From Terriglobus roseus (lineage in GTDB: Bacteria; Acidobacteriota; Terriglobia; Terriglobales; Acidobacteriaceae), in assembly GCF_900105625.1 (NCBI RefSeq), contig NZ_FNSD01000001.1, positions 4,340,001 to 4,404,000 on the forward strand: a stretch of 64,000 bases of DNA. The letters run 5' to 3'. The translations under genes were made by a program, and so were the position numbers. The notes under the pieces are model-generated. The model worked only from the letters and a program-made list of their open reading frames with translations. It searched no databases and was not told the DNA's origin. Below, piece after piece: positions 41,694 through 52,600 of this stretch. Every line of letters starts with the position of its first letter. Within the stretch, counting starts at the first letter, position 1.

Positions 41694-42889
41694 TCGCCAC
41701 TTCCGGCGGTGTTGCCGTTGAAGGTGGCAGCGAAGGCCTGCTCGAAGTCTTTGATGAGGTCCTTCGGCGACTCCAGGCCTACGGAAAGGCGGATGAGACG
41801 GTCGGGGATGCCGAGGGCTTCGCGCTGTTCCAGCGGCAGGTCGCAGTGCGAGGCCGTGGCGGGATTGGTCACAAGCGTCTCGACGGAGCCGAGGCTCTCC
41901 GCGCAGGTGCAGAGGCGCAGCGCGTCAATGAAGTGCAGCGAGTCGACGGTATTGGCCGCCAGTTCGAAGGACATCATGCCGCCGAAGCCTGTCTGCTGCT
42001 TCTCGGCGAGTGCCTTCTGCGGGAAGGAGTCGAGGCCGGGATAGTTGACCTTATGAACCAGCGGGTGCTGCTCCAGCCAGGTTGCTACGGCCATGGCGTT
42101 CGAGCAGTGCATGGCAAGACGTGCAGGCAGAGTCTTGACGCCCTGCAGCGCAAGCCACGCATCGAACGGCGGCTGGATGCTGCCGATGGTCTTGCGCACC
42201 AGGCGCATACGCTCTACGAGCGCTTCGTTGTGCGTCGCGAGCGAGCCGCCGATGGTCGCGTTGTGCCCATCGATGTACTTTGTCGTGGACAGCATGGAGA
42301 CGTCCGCGCCAAGGTTAAGGCAGTTCTGCAGCAGCGGCGTCAGGAAGGTGTTGTCAACGGCGACGAGGATGTCCTTGTGCGAATGCGCCATCTCCGACAG
42401 TGCGCGAACGTCGCTCAGCTTCAGCGTCGGATTCGCAGGCGTCTCAAGGAAGAGGAGGCGTGTGTTCGATTTGATCGCCTTTTCCGTGTCTTCCACGCTC
42501 GCGGTGTTGGCGAAGGTGTACTCGATGCCGAAGTTGCCGAGCACCTGGTGGAAGAGCCGCGAGGTACCGCCGTAATTGACATCGCTCAGGATGACGTGAT
42601 CACCGGCCTTGAGCATAGAGAGGCAGAGCGTCGTGATGGCCGACATGCCGCTGCGGAAGCAGAGCGCGTGTTCCGTTCCTTCAATGGCGGCGATCGCCTG
42701 CTCCAGCGCGTTGACCGTGGGGTTCGCACCGCGAGAGTAGCCGTATCCCTTGGTGACGCCCACGCTCTCGTGGATGTAGGTCGCCGTCTGATGGATGGGG
42801 AAGAGGATCGAGTTCGACTGCTTTTCGTAGCTCCGGTTGCTGTGGATGACGAGTGTCGATGGATCGAAGTCCGGGCGGTCTGGCAACAT
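41690..42889 (-). CDS. Trans-sulfuration PLP enzyme (cystathionine gamma-synthase/lyase family)
   Basis: 399 residues with a GGGAG ribosome site before the ATG at 42889. Family blocks are canonical: 'IHQTATYIHESVGVTKGYGYSRGANPTVNALEQAIAAIEG' region, 'LFLETPANPTLKLSDV', 'VAVDNTFLTPLLQNCLNLGADV' and the PLP lysine in 'STTKYIDGHNATIGGSL'. The C-terminus 'SLGSVETLVTNPATASHCDLP' and 'LIRLSVGLESPKDLIKDFEQA' completes it. It keeps the conserved VDNTF that its downstream paralogue lacks. Together they could form a synthase-lyase pair in methionine or cysteine metabolism. Individual activities are not assignable here. Confidence 0.9.
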   Translation of the reverse strand: MLPDRPDFDPSTLVIHSNRSYEKQSNSILFPIHQTATYIHESVGVTKGYGYSRGANPTVNALEQAIAAIEGTEHALCFRSGMSAITTLCLSMLKAGDHVILSDVNYGGTSRLFHQVLGNFGIEYTFANTASVEDTEKAIKSNTRLLFLETPANPTLKLSDVRALSEMAHSHKDILVAVDNTFLTPLLQNCLNLGADVSMLSTTKYIDGHNATIGGSLATHNEALVERMRLVRKTIGSIQPPFDAWLALQGVKTLPARLAMHCSNAMAVATWLEQHPLVHKVNYPGLDSFPQKALAEKQQTGFGGMMSFELAANTVDSLHFIDALRLCTCAESLGSVETLVTNPATASHCDLPLEQREALGIPDRLIRLSVGLESPKDLIKDFEQAFAATFNGNTAGSGE

Positions 42890-43136
42890 GCTTCTCCCTG
42901 CGTGCGGTTGTTCACCGCGTACATCAATCTTCTTATTTCAGCACATACGTTGGATCGACGCGGGTGATGCGGCGATTCGTCGATTGCGTCGTTACGCCGG
43001 GAGATCGCGAGCGTGTGTGAATTTCGCAGTCGCCGTCATCACGAGCCTCTCGCTCCGGTCCATGCCGCGCCGGTGAGCGCCTGTCGAGGCGCACTGAAGG
43101 CGCGGGCTTTCAGCTCGCAGACGTCGCGCTCCATAA
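42890..43136. other. Intergenic region upstream of the trans-sulfuration operon
   Basis: About 250 bp without a gene. I searched by eye on the minus strand (the leader of the PLP-enzyme operon) for SAM-I, SAM-II and cobalamin riboswitch cores and saw none. The part near 43070-43130 contains GCGCCT...AGGCGC and GCGGGCTTTCAGCTCGC, in the style of the dispersed intergenic repeats. Confidence 0.5.
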
Positions 43137-43174
43137 CCTTAAACAGAGAAGGGAGGCCGATGTGGCCTCCCTTC
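43137..43174 (-). terminator. Rho-independent terminator after clpC
   Basis: A perfect 11-bp stem GAAGGGAGGCC/GGCCTCCCTTC (43148-43174) lies 23 nt after the clpC stop on the minus strand and is followed by TCTGTTTAAG. Confidence 0.85.
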
Positions 43175-43196
43175 CTGGTGTTCGTATTCGAGCGAT

Positions 43197-45689
43197 CTAG
43201 ACGATGGCGAGTGCGGCGCCTTCCATCTGCTCGTCGCCTTCCTGCGCGACGGGACGGTAGAAGAGCTTGTCGCCCGACAGGTAGACCTCAAGGAACGCCG
43301 GCCGTGCTGTGATCTGGCCCGCGATCAGCGCCTCGGAGAGCGGATCTTCCACGTAGCGCTGGAGGGCGCGGCGTAGCGGACGCGCGCCGTAGCTGCGGTC
43401 GACGAGTGTCTTGTCGAGGATCCACTTCTTGGCCTCGTCGTTGACGCTGATAGTGATGGCCTTGTGCACCAGGTTGGTGTTGAGGTTCTGCACCAGCAGC
43501 TCCAGGATCTGCATCAGGTCCGCATCCGATAGCGACGTGAAGACGATGATCTCGTCCAGGCGGTTGATGAATTCAGGGTTGAAGGTACGCTTCACTTCCG
43601 CCTTCACCATCTCCTCCATCTTCTCCAGAACAATCTCTTCCTTGTTCGAGGCGAAGCCGAGGCCTTCACGCTTCATCAGGTGCTTGGCGCCGATGTTCGA
43701 CGTCATGATGAGGATCGTGTTCTTGAAGTCGACGGTGTTGCCCAGGCCGTCGGTCAGGTGGCCGTCTTCAAAGACCTGCAACAGCAAGTTAAAGACATCC
43801 GGATGCGCCTTCTCGATTTCGTCGAGGAGCACGACCGAATATGGCGACCGCTTGACGCGCTCGGTGAGCTGACCGCCCTCTTCGTAACCAACGTAGCCCG
43901 GAGGCGAACCGATCAGCTTGCTGATCGAGTGCTTCTCCATGAACTCCGACATATCGAAGCGGATGAGGCTCTTGTCGCTGCCGAAGAGGAACTGCGCCAG
44001 AGTGCGCGCCATCTCCGTTTTGCCGACGCCGGTGGGTCCGAGGAAGAGGAAGGAACCGATGGGACGCGCAGGGTTCTTGAGGCCCGCACGCGAACGGCGG
44101 ATGGCGCGGGAGAGGGCACTGATCGCCTTCTCCTGGCTGATGACACGCTTGTGGAGTTCTTCCTCCACGCGCATCAGCTTCGACATCTCTTCTTCCTTCA
44201 GCGAGTTGATGGGTACGCCCGTCCAGCGGCTGACCACGTCCTCAATGTCTTCCTTGGTCACAATGCCCGAGGAGGAATCGTCAAGGTGGTACTTGTCACG
44301 CAGGGCGCGAAGGTTCTCACGCTCTTTACGCTCTTCGTCGCTGTAGAAGCGCGCCTTCTCGAACTCGTGGTTCGCGATGGCGTTCTCCATGCGGTGCACG
44401 ATGAACTTGATGCGCTTCTGGACCTCAGTCAGTTCGTCGGGCAGGGTGGTCTGGCGTAGTTTCACGCGAGCGCCCGCCTCGTCGATCAGATCGATGGCCT
44501 TGTCCGGCAGGAAACGGTCCGGGATGTACCGCGAGGAATGCGTGACGGAGTAGGTGATGGCCTCATCCGTGTAGCTGACCGCGTGGAACTTCTCGTATTT
44601 GTCCTTGATGCCCATGATGATCTTGATGGCATCTTCTTCGTTGGGGGGCGGTACCTTCACAGCCTGGAAGCGCCGTTCCAGCGAGCGATCCTTTTCAATC
44701 GACTTGCGGAACTCCGCAGGGGTAGTGGCGCCGATGCACTGGATCTCGCCGCGCGAGAGTGCCGGCTTCAGGATATTGGCGGCGTCTAGCGATCCCTCGG
44801 CCGATCCAGCGCCCACCAGGGTGTGCAGCTCGTCAATGAAGACGATACTGTTCTGGTTCTCCATCAGTTCTTTCATGATGGTCTTCAGGCGCTCTTCGAA
44901 TTGGCCGCGGTACTTGGTGCCCGCAACGATCAGCGAAAGGTCGAGCGACAGGACGCGCTTATCCGCCAGAAAGCTGGGGACTTCGCCGTCGGCGATCTTC
45001 TGCGCCAGACCTTCGACGATTGCCGTCTTACCCACGCCAGGCTCGCCGATGAGGACCGGGTTGTTCTTGGTCCGGCGGCAGAGAATTTGGATGACGCGAT
45101 CGACTTCCGTGTCACGGCCCACCAGCGGATCCAGCTGCTGATCCATGGCGGCCTGCGTCAGGTCACGGGAGAACTCGGCGAGCATGCTCTGTTCGCCACC
45201 GCCGCCCTGCTGCTGGGCGCGGCCCTGCTTGCCGCTTCCCTGCTGTGCCGCCGGCTTCTCCTGCGTGGTGCGCTGGAGTTCTTCTCGGATGGTAGGAAGG
45301 CGCAGGCCACGCTCCATCAGGATCTCCGCGGCGAAGCACTTCTCTTCGCGCAGCAGACCCAGCAGGAGGTGCTCCGTGCCAATGTGTTTGTGGCTCAGCC
45401 GCTCGGCTTCCTCTGCGGCGTAGGCCAGAACACGCTTGCACTCGTTGGAGAGGGGGAGATCGACCGAAGTCGAAACCTTCTCACGAATGGTCGTGTGTCC
45501 TTCAATCTGTTTGCGGATGGACTCCACCGAGGCGTGCGATCGGAGGAACCGGTTGGTCAGCGCCTTGTCCTCGCGGAGCAGGCCCAGCAACAGGTGCTCC
45601 GTCTCGATGTAGGGCGAGCCAAATTGACTTGCTTCGTAACGCGCAAAGAAGATCACGCGCCGCGCTTTTTCGGTGTAACGCTCGAACAT
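43197..45689 (-). CDS. clpC: AAA+ chaperone of the Clp protease, ClpC type
   Basis: 830 residues, preceded by a strong GGGGGAG site. Domains in order: two Clp N-terminal repeats (about 1-150, '[14 protein letters not shown]' and '[15 protein letters not shown]'), AAA-1 with Walker A '[15 protein letters not shown]' near 218, a UVR domain '[23 protein letters not shown]' near 430 which marks ClpC rather than ClpA or ClpB, and AAA-2 with '[15 protein letters not shown]' near 553. It unfolds proteins for ClpP. The ClpP-docking loop region is present near 680-700. No clpP, mcsAB or ctsR is adjacent. A stem-loop terminator follows. Confidence 0.95.
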   Translation of the reverse strand: MFERYTEKARRVIFFARYEASQFGSPYIETEHLLLGLLREDKALTNRFLRSHASVESIRKQIEGHTTIREKVSTSVDLPLSNECKRVLAYAAEEAERLSHKHIGTEHLLLGLLREEKCFAAEILMERGLRLPTIREELQRTTQEKPAAQQGSGKQGRAQQQGGGGEQSMLAEFSRDLTQAAMDQQLDPLVGRDTEVDRVIQILCRRTKNNPVLIGEPGVGKTAIVEGLAQKIADGEVPSFLADKRVLSLDLSLIVAGTKYRGQFEERLKTIMKELMENQNSIVFIDELHTLVGAGSAEGSLDAANILKPALSRGEIQCIGATTPAEFRKSIEKDRSLERRFQAVKVPPPNEEDAIKIIMGIKDKYEKFHAVSYTDEAITYSVTHSSRYIPDRFLPDKAIDLIDEAGARVKLRQTTLPDELTEVQKRIKFIVHRMENAIANHEFEKARFYSDEERKERENLRALRDKYHLDDSSSGIVTKEDIEDVVSRWTGVPINSLKEEEMSKLMRVEEELHKRVISQEKAISALSRAIRRSRAGLKNPARPIGSFLFLGPTGVGKTEMARTLAQFLFGSDKSLIRFDMSEFMEKHSISKLIGSPPGYVGYEEGGQLTERVKRSPYSVVLLDEIEKAHPDVFNLLLQVFEDGHLTDGLGNTVDFKNTILIMTSNIGAKHLMKREGLGFASNKEEIVLEKMEEMVKAEVKRTFNPEFINRLDEIIVFTSLSDADLMQILELLVQNLNTNLVHKAITISVNDEAKKWILDKTLVDRSYGARPLRRALQRYVEDPLSEALIAGQITARPAFLEVYLSGDKLFYRPVAQEGDEQMEGAALAIV

Positions 45690-46041
45690 GCTCCCCCTTA
45701 GCCCTCATGCTGCGGCGTGCTGCCGCTTCTGAGGCCATTGGTTCACCGCTCGTTCCCGCATCACGCGCTAAAGCGTTCGATGCGGGAACCCCTAGAACAA
45801 ACTCCGCCGAAGGCACGCCGGCGAAGCTGCTCCCACATCTCAAAGTGCGACCAGTGTACCGAACCCGGCACGTTGTGCGCATTTGCCCTGAAACTTAGGC
45901 AAAACCTTATCAGGCAATCACACTCCTGAAACCTGTTTATTGGACGCATCCTGTGGGAAAACGATGCGTAACCGCTACGGCGTAGCGGTCGTTCGTTGAC
46001 AGCACGCATAAAGCGAACCAAAGCAGGGCGCCGTGCGCGTT
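45690..46041. other. Intergenic region between clpC and the LolD-like gene
   Basis: About 350 bp, no gene recognised. It should contain the clpC promoter. It also holds a perfect 11-bp dyad GTTCCCGCATC...GATGCGGGAAC (about 45752-45789) of the dispersed-repeat style, and ACCGCTAC-GGC-GTAGCGGT (45971-45989), a weak terminator candidate for the LolD-like gene whose stop is at 46042. No CIRCE or CtsR heptads were seen. Confidence 0.5.
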
Positions 46042-46740
46042 TCAGCCGACCAGTTGTCCCTCGCGCAGTACCAGCGTGCGGTCGCAGCGGGCGGCAATCG
46101 CCATGTTGTGCGTGACCATGACTGTGCTGACGCCGTGTGAGGCGTGCAGACGGTTCAGGAGATCGAAGATGGCGTCGCCAGTCGCGGCGTCCAGATTGCC
46201 GGTAGGCTCGTCGGCCAACAGCAGGCGCGGTTCCGTCACCAGGGCGCGCGCCAGCGAGACGCGCTGCTGCTCGCCGCCGGAGAGTTCGCCGGCCCGATGG
46301 GTTGCGCGGTCGGCCAAGCCGACCTCTGCGAGCCACTTGCGGGCCTTCCGGCGGGCGTCAGCCTGCGATTCGCCCCGGGCCAGCAGCGGCATGGCGACGT
46401 TTTCCTCGGCGGTGAACTCCGGCAGCAGGTAATGCGCCTGCCAGACATAGCCGATGGTGCGGTTCCGGAAGTCGGCCTGCTGCTGTGGCTTTAGAGAGGC
46501 GAGGGAAGTACCGTCGATGACGACATCGCCGGAAGTGGGCGAATCCATGGCTGCCAGCAGGTGCAAAAGGGTGCTCTTCCCTGCGCCACTGGCGCCGACG
46601 ATGGCCAGCATCTCGCCACGCGCGACGGTGAAGCTAAGTTCGCGAAAGAGCGCGAGCTCGCCGCGGCCGGTGGTGTAGCTCTTCGTGAGCGCGTCGACGG
46701 TTACCAGTGGCGTCGCATGGAGTGGTGTCGGGTCGGGCAT
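46042..46740 (-). CDS. ABC transporter ATP-binding protein, LolD/MacB-like
   Basis: 232 residues. Walker A 'GASGAGKSTLLHLLAAMDSPTSG', Q-loop 'GYVWQAHYLLPEFTAEENV', signature 'ELSGGEQQRVSLARAL', Walker B 'LLLADEPTGNLD' and H-loop 'VMVTHN' are all intact. 'LLPEFTAEENVAMPLL' is typical of LolD, which powers lipoprotein release from the inner membrane together with LolC/LolE; MacB- and FtsE-like ATPases are close relatives. The permease gene is not next to it in either direction, so the partner lies elsewhere. It is divergent from a small gene by 25 bp. Confidence 0.88.
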   Translation of the reverse strand: MPDPTPLHATPLVTVDALTKSYTTGRGELALFRELSFTVARGEMLAIVGASGAGKSTLLHLLAAMDSPTSGDVVIDGTSLASLKPQQQADFRNRTIGYVWQAHYLLPEFTAEENVAMPLLARGESQADARRKARKWLAEVGLADRATHRAGELSGGEQQRVSLARALVTEPRLLLADEPTGNLDAATGDAIFDLLNRLHASHGVSTVMVTHNMAIAARCDRTLVLREGQLVG

Positions 46741-46765
46741 CTATCCTCATCGTAGAGGAGACACG

Positions 46766-47047
46766 ATGCATCCTGCTGTCGAAAGCTTCCTGGCGAAGCC
46801 CGCCGCTGACGCCCCGGCGGGCCCACTGCGTGCCCTATGGCATGCCGCCCACGGCGACTGGACCGCCGCACACGAGATCGCACAGGCCAGCGAAGACCGC
46901 GATTCGGCCTGGGTGCACGCGTATCTGCACCGCGAAGAAGGCGATCAATGGAATGCGGAGTACTGGTATCGGCGAGCGGGTAAGCCCGTGTTCAAGGGTT
47001 CGCTGGAAGACGAGCGGGAAGCGATGATCGCTACGCTGCTCGTCTAG
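46766..47047 (+). CDS. Small hypothetical protein
   Basis: 93 residues from the ATG at 46766, which has GAGGAG five bases upstream. Soluble, with aromatic and acidic helices: 'PLRALWHAAHGDWTAAHEIAQAS', 'DSAWVHAYLHREEGDQWNAEYWYRRAGKP'. The spacing W...A..H suggests a single TPR- or Sel1-like helical hairpin, which is only a guess. I have the impression that similar short proteins are widespread, but cannot name a family. Its last 4 bp overlap the stop of the convergent glnD. Confidence 0.7.
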   Translation: MHPAVESFLAKPAADAPAGPLRALWHAAHGDWTAAHEIAQASEDRDSAWVHAYLHREEGDQWNAEYWYRRAGKPVFKGSLEDEREAMIATLLV

Positions 47048-49629
47048 CCAGCGTTTGTCGCAATGGCCGTGACCAGCTTTGCCTGCAACTCCGGCAGTTC
47101 CGCGCTCTCCAGCACATCTCCATCTCGCGTCAGGTAGAAGACGTCGATGGCGGTGTCGCCTTCGGTGTCGATGACGGCAACCTCAATGTTTGCGCGGGCC
47201 TCGCCGATGGTGGTGCTGATGGCATAGAGCAGACCGGGAAGATCCTGCGCAACGACCTGCAGGACTGTCGAGTGAGACGAAGACTCCGTGTCGAACTCCA
47301 CGGAGGTCTGCACATCGACGAGCGGGGCGCGGCGGCGGGATCGCTTGCGGTTGGCGATCATCTTCTCGGCCACGGCTGGGTCCGCGATCGCGTCATGCAG
47401 GTTCTGCACCAGGCGTTCGCGTTCGGACGGGTTCATCTCCAGCGTCTTGAAGCTGTCGGTGAAGCGGAAGCTGTCGACGACGATACCGTGCGCGTTGCTG
47501 AAGGCATCTGCCGTGATGATGTTCATGCCCCACGCTGCCAGCACGCCGGCTATGCGCGCGAAGAGCAACTGGCGATCGGGTGTGACCAGCGTGATCTCAC
47601 TGCGGTCAGCGCGCCATACGAAGTCAAGCTGCACTGCGTCGATGCTGAGCTTTTTGCTCATCAGGTAATGCGTGCGGATCTGCTCGGGCGAGCGGGTGCG
47701 CAGGTAGCGTTGCGGGAAGCCTTCCAGGAAGTGCATCACGTCGCGGCTTTCGCCCTGCAGCAGTTGCGCGACGCGCAGGACGAGTTCGCTGCTGACGCGC
47801 AGGTCGACGCGCTCTTCGTCGATGTTGCGGTCGAGGTGGTTTGACGTGGCGATGTACAGGCGCCACAAGTTCTCAGCCTTCCACGGCGTCAGCGCGTCGG
47901 GGTGGACCGCGTGGATGTCCGCAAAGGTGAAGAGTGTGATCATGCGCAGCTCTTCGGGCGTCTGGATCTTCGCCGCGAAGCCGCGGATGGTCTCTGCGTC
48001 AAAGATGTCGCGGCGCAGGGCAGCGCTCATCTCCAGGTGATTCTGGATCAGGCCCAGGACGAGCCCTGCTTCGTAGTCATCCAATTCAAGCCGCGCCACA
48101 ACGCTCTTCGCCAGGCGCGCGCTTTCCGTGGTGTGTTCGCCGGTCGACCGGCCCTTGCCCGTGTCATGCAGCAGCGACGCGAGATAGAGCAGATCGGCAT
48201 GCTGCAGGTCGCGCAGGATGGCGGCGAAGCGACGCTTCCACTCTGCCATGGGGCCTTCCCCAGGCGTGAAGAGGCCGTGCAGTGTGTCGATCAGCACGAA
48301 GGTGTGTTCGTCCACGGTGTAGCGGTGATAAGCGTCGCGGATGACGAGCGCATCGATCCCGTGAAATTCCGGGATCAGCAGTTCGAGGATGCCCAGCGCG
48401 TGCATCGAGCGCAGTGCCTGACCGGCGTACCGGCCGAGCAGGATCAACCGCAGCTTGTGCCAGAGCGCAGTACCCTCTTCCAGTTGAGACGACAGGACCG
48501 GAACGGCTTCTTCGAGCCGAACTTCTGCCACGTTGCTGAGTGGCGCTCCGGTCTCCGCGATGGTCTGGAAGGCGAGCAGCATCACCTCTGGATCGCACGC
48601 GGGATCGTACGTGCCGCTGGCGTCGTCGACCATGATGCGACCGCGTTCCAGCCGCATGCCCGGCGTTTCCGGAGGAACGCTGCGCTTCAACAGATCTCGC
48701 GAGATCTTCAGCAGCGATTTCTGCTTGGGCAACGCATCGATCTGCTGCTCCAGCCTCCGGGCGATCACACGCGCGTGGCGGAAGTAGAGTTGCATCCAGT
48801 GCGCCGCATCGCGAGGCAGGCCGCTTGGAACGCCGATACCATCCGCGGCCGCAGCGTCCTGCGTCTTCCAGTCGAGCGCGTTGCTGTCGCGGCCGTTGCG
48901 CAGATGCAGGAAGCAACGAACAGCAGCAAGAAAATCGAATGCCTCGCGGAACTCCGTCATCGGTGACGGTTCATCCTTCGTCAGCCTCGCGAGCCAGCCG
49001 CAGACATGCGCATCGCGCAGCCCGCCGGGGCACTCCTTGATGTTTGGCTCCAGGTGGAAGAGTGTGTTGCCGTAACGGGCGTGACGCTCGCGTGTCAGTT
49101 CGGCGACGCGCTGGATAAGACCCTTCCGCTCGCGGTCCAGCAGTTTCGGCACGCATTCGTCCGTCAGTTTGCGGGAGAGCGCGACGTCGCCCGCGACCTG
49201 CCGTGCGTCGAGCAGGGAGAGCGTGAACTCCGCATTGTCGCTGTCGTACTTCTCACATTCGGAGAGGACGCGTGTCGTTGCGGCAACGCGAATCTCGCTG
49301 TCCCAAAGCTGCTGATTAATCCGCTTGATCGGATCCTTCGCGCTCTTTTCTTTCGCGGCATCTTCCACGATGAACAACAGATCGAGGTCCGAAGCAGGGA
49401 AGAGCTCCTGGCGTCCGTAGCCGCCGACGGCCAGCACGGCGATGCCGCTCTGCAGGCGCTCTTCGGTGGCCTCAGCCGCCTGCCACAGCGCGCGGACCAG
49501 CGCGTCGGCTGCGGCAGCACGCGCATGAACCAGCGCCACGCCCGTTGTTGCGCGAGCACTAAATTGGCCTCGCAGGGTGGCCATGCTGTGGAGGTACTGT
49601 TGCCGGGGCGCGGCGGTGTCGTCTGCCAT
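47044..49629 (-). CDS. glnD: [Protein-PII] uridylyltransferase/uridylyl-removing enzyme
   Basis: 861 residues, normal for GlnD. The nucleotidyltransferase motif 'GGYGRQELFPASDLDLLFI' (residues 69-87, with D81 and D83) transfers UMP to PII when glutamine is low. The HD domain contains 'SLLHDTGKGRSTGEHTTESA' and removes it. Two C-terminal ACT domains ('LLFARIAGVLAAWGMNIITADAF' and 'DLPGLLYAISTTIGEARANIEVAV') sense glutamine. Its target GlnB is encoded at 56.7-57.0 kb in the same window. It begins 45 bp after the czcA-like stop on the same strand, so read-through from the metal-efflux operon is possible. Confidence 0.95.
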   Translation of the reverse strand: MADDTAAPRQQYLHSMATLRGQFSARATTGVALVHARAAAADALVRALWQAAEATEERLQSGIAVLAVGGYGRQELFPASDLDLLFIVEDAAKEKSAKDPIKRINQQLWDSEIRVAATTRVLSECEKYDSDNAEFTLSLLDARQVAGDVALSRKLTDECVPKLLDRERKGLIQRVAELTRERHARYGNTLFHLEPNIKECPGGLRDAHVCGWLARLTKDEPSPMTEFREAFDFLAAVRCFLHLRNGRDSNALDWKTQDAAAADGIGVPSGLPRDAAHWMQLYFRHARVIARRLEQQIDALPKQKSLLKISRDLLKRSVPPETPGMRLERGRIMVDDASGTYDPACDPEVMLLAFQTIAETGAPLSNVAEVRLEEAVPVLSSQLEEGTALWHKLRLILLGRYAGQALRSMHALGILELLIPEFHGIDALVIRDAYHRYTVDEHTFVLIDTLHGLFTPGEGPMAEWKRRFAAILRDLQHADLLYLASLLHDTGKGRSTGEHTTESARLAKSVVARLELDDYEAGLVLGLIQNHLEMSAALRRDIFDAETIRGFAAKIQTPEELRMITLFTFADIHAVHPDALTPWKAENLWRLYIATSNHLDRNIDEERVDLRVSSELVLRVAQLLQGESRDVMHFLEGFPQRYLRTRSPEQIRTHYLMSKKLSIDAVQLDFVWRADRSEITLVTPDRQLLFARIAGVLAAWGMNIITADAFSNAHGIVVDSFRFTDSFKTLEMNPSERERLVQNLHDAIADPAVAEKMIANRKRSRRRAPLVDVQTSVEFDTESSSHSTVLQVVAQDLPGLLYAISTTIGEARANIEVAVIDTEGDTAIDVFYLTRDGDVLESAELPELQAKLVTAIATNAG

Positions 49630-49674
49630 GCCCTTACCTTCTCATGCTTTCCGACTTCTTTCTAGAAGCAGCTC

Positions 49675-52600
49675 TCAGTGGGAGTCCGCAATCTCCCGCG
49701 GGCTGAAGCGGCGATAGAGCAATGGCAGCACGAAGAGCGTCAGCAGCGTCGCGGTGACAAGGCCGCCGATGACGACGACCGCCAAAGGTCTCTGGACCTC
49801 GGCGCCGCGCGAGTTTGCAAGGGCCATCGGAACGAAGCCGAGCGAAGCCACGAGGGCTGTGATGAGCACGGGTCTCAAGCGGTCCGACGCGCCTTGTTGC
49901 ACGGCTGTCTCAAGATCCTTACCGTCTTTACGCAGCGTGTTGATGTGCGACACCATCACAACGCCGTTCAGTACTGCAATGCCGAACAACGCGATAAATC
50001 CAACGCTGGCCGACAGGTTCAGGTTGATGCCGGTGATCCAAAGCGCAGCAATGCCGCCGACCAATGCCAGTGGAACGATGCAGAGGATGAGCAGCATCTG
50101 CCGGGCGTTGCGGAAGGTTGCATAAAGCAGCGCGGCGATGATGAGGATAGAAATGGGGAAGACGATGGCCAGGCGCTGCTGTGCGCGACTCTGGTTCTCG
50201 TACTGGCCACCCCACTCCAGCCGATAGCCGGTAGGAAGCTGCATGCCGCTCGCAATGGCCTTTTTGCAGTCGACGACGAAGCTGCCCAGGTCGCGCCCGT
50301 CCACGTTCGACGTAACGACAGCGCGGCGCGTAGCGTTTTCGCGATTGATGAGAATCGGGCCGCGCACTTCGCGGATCTCAGCAAGCTGATCGAGCCGCAC
50401 GAGGTTCCCGCTGGGTGTCTTCATCTGGATCGCGCTCAGTTGCTCGGGGTCGTTGCGGAGGTTGGCGGGCAGCCGTAGTGCGATGGCGAATCGCTGCTGG
50501 CCGATCAGCATCTCGGAGACAGTCTTGCTGCCGTACAGCGACTCGATAAACTCACGAATGTCCGAGACGTTGATGCCGTAGCGTGCGATGGCATCCCGGT
50601 CGATGCGGATCTGAAGCTCCTCCGCTCCGGAGATAAGTTCCATCTGATTTTCGGAGGCGCCTTTGACGCCGCCGATGATGCGGTTGGCCTGGTGGCCAAG
50701 CTGTTCCAGCGTGTCAATGTCGCCACCGGTTTCGGGCGCAAAGATCTTGAGCGCTATGTCGCCGCGTGTGCCGGTGATCGTCTCATCCATGCGCATCTGC
50801 ATGGGCTGGGTGAACTCGTAGTTCACGCCGGGAATCTTCTCCAGTTCTTTCTCAATGCGGTCGGAGAGCTCTTTGTGTTTGCTGGTGCTCGCTTCCTGAA
50901 ATTTCGGTGTGAACGAGACGTAGGAGTCCGACTCGTACTCTCCCATGGCCTCAGTCGCCAGGTCGGGGCGACCCAGCTTGGTGACGACGCTGCTGATCTC
51001 GGGGAAGCTCTTGATGGTGCGTTCAATCTGCTGGCCGATGGCGACGGATTCCGTCAGTGAGATGCCGGGCAGTCGCTTGGAGGTGATGACCATGGAACCT
51101 TCGTCGAGCCGCGGCATGAACTCCGTGCCGATGAACTTGAGCGATCCGATGGCCAGGACGATGAGCACACCGGAGACGACGAAGATCCAGCGCGAGTACC
51201 GCTCCGAGCGCTTGAGCGCACTCTCGTAATGACGGCGAAGTTTGTCGAACCAGTTCGGCTGTTTCTCTTCGTGCTTCTCCCGTTCTTCCTTTGTCTGCTT
51301 CGCCTTATGACGCAGTGCGAAGGAACAGAGTGTGGGCACGATGAAGAGTGCGAGGAAGAGGGAACCCGCAAGCGCAGAGACGACCGTGACCGCCATGGGC
51401 CGGAACATGCGGCCTTCAAGGCTCTCCAGCGTAAGTACCGGCAGATAGACCGCGATGATGATGAGGACGCCGAAGGTAACGGGACGGGCGACCTCGATGG
51501 CGGCGTCGCGGATGATCTCCAGCAGCGGTCGCTGCTCGCCTGTCTCGACGCGATGGATGCAGTTCTCCACCATGACGACAGAACCGTCGACGATGGTGCC
51601 GAAGTCGATCGCGCCAAGGCTCATCAGGTTGATGGAGATACGGAAGGCACCCATCCCCAGGAAGCCAAAGAGCAGCGAGAGTGGGATGGTGACGGCAACG
51701 ACGATGGCTGCGCGCCAGTCACCAAGGAAGAACAGCAGGATGACGATGACGAGGAACGCCGCCTCAATGAGGTTTTTCTTGACGGTGTGCGTCGTGGCGT
51801 TGATGACATCGCTCTGATCGTAGAAGGGGAGAATGCGTGCGCCGCCCGGCAGCTTGAGCGAGGCGACCTTTTCCTTCACCAGCTTGATGATCTGGTCGCC
51901 GTTTTCTCCGCGCAGGATGATGACCATACCGGAGACGGTCTCACCCTTGCCATCCTTCATGACGGCGCCGTGACGGGGCAGTGCCGATAGCTTCATCGTG
52001 GCGATCTGGTTCAGGTACGTCGGGATGCCATTGCGTGTGGTGACGACGATCTTTCCAAGGTCATCGAGCGACGTGGCGCGACCGATGCCGCGAATGGTGT
52101 ATTGCTGCTCGGCGTGCTCGATGTAACTGCCGCCGAAGTTGTCGTTGTTCGACGAGACGGCGGTGACGACGTCGTGCAATGTGAGGTCATACCGGCGAAG
52201 GCTGTCAGGGTTGACCTCGATGGTGTACTGCTTGGTCTCGCCGCCCCAGGAGTTGATTTCGCTGACACCGGGAATGGAGAGCAGGTCATAGCGGATGACC
52301 CAGTCATGCAGCGTCTTGATGTCCATGGGGGACATCTTCGGAGCATCGACGGTGTACTGGTAGACCTCACCAAACGCCGTGGCCATGGGGCCAATCTGCG
52401 GTTGCAGACCCGCAGGGATGCGGCCCTGCACCTGGTTCAACCGCTCGGCGACAAGCTGGCGGACGAGGTACTTGTCCATGCTGTCATCGAAAATGACCGT
52501 GACCATGGAAAGGTCAAGCTTCGAAGTGGAGCGCACCATCTGCAGCTTTGGCATACCCATCAGCGATGTTTCGATTGGGTACGTCACAAGCTGCTCGACT

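Noticed and set aside
42890-43140. SAM or cobalamin riboswitch upstream of the trans-sulfuration genes
   Set aside because: No conserved core of SAM-I, SAM-II or the B12 box was found on the minus strand by eye.
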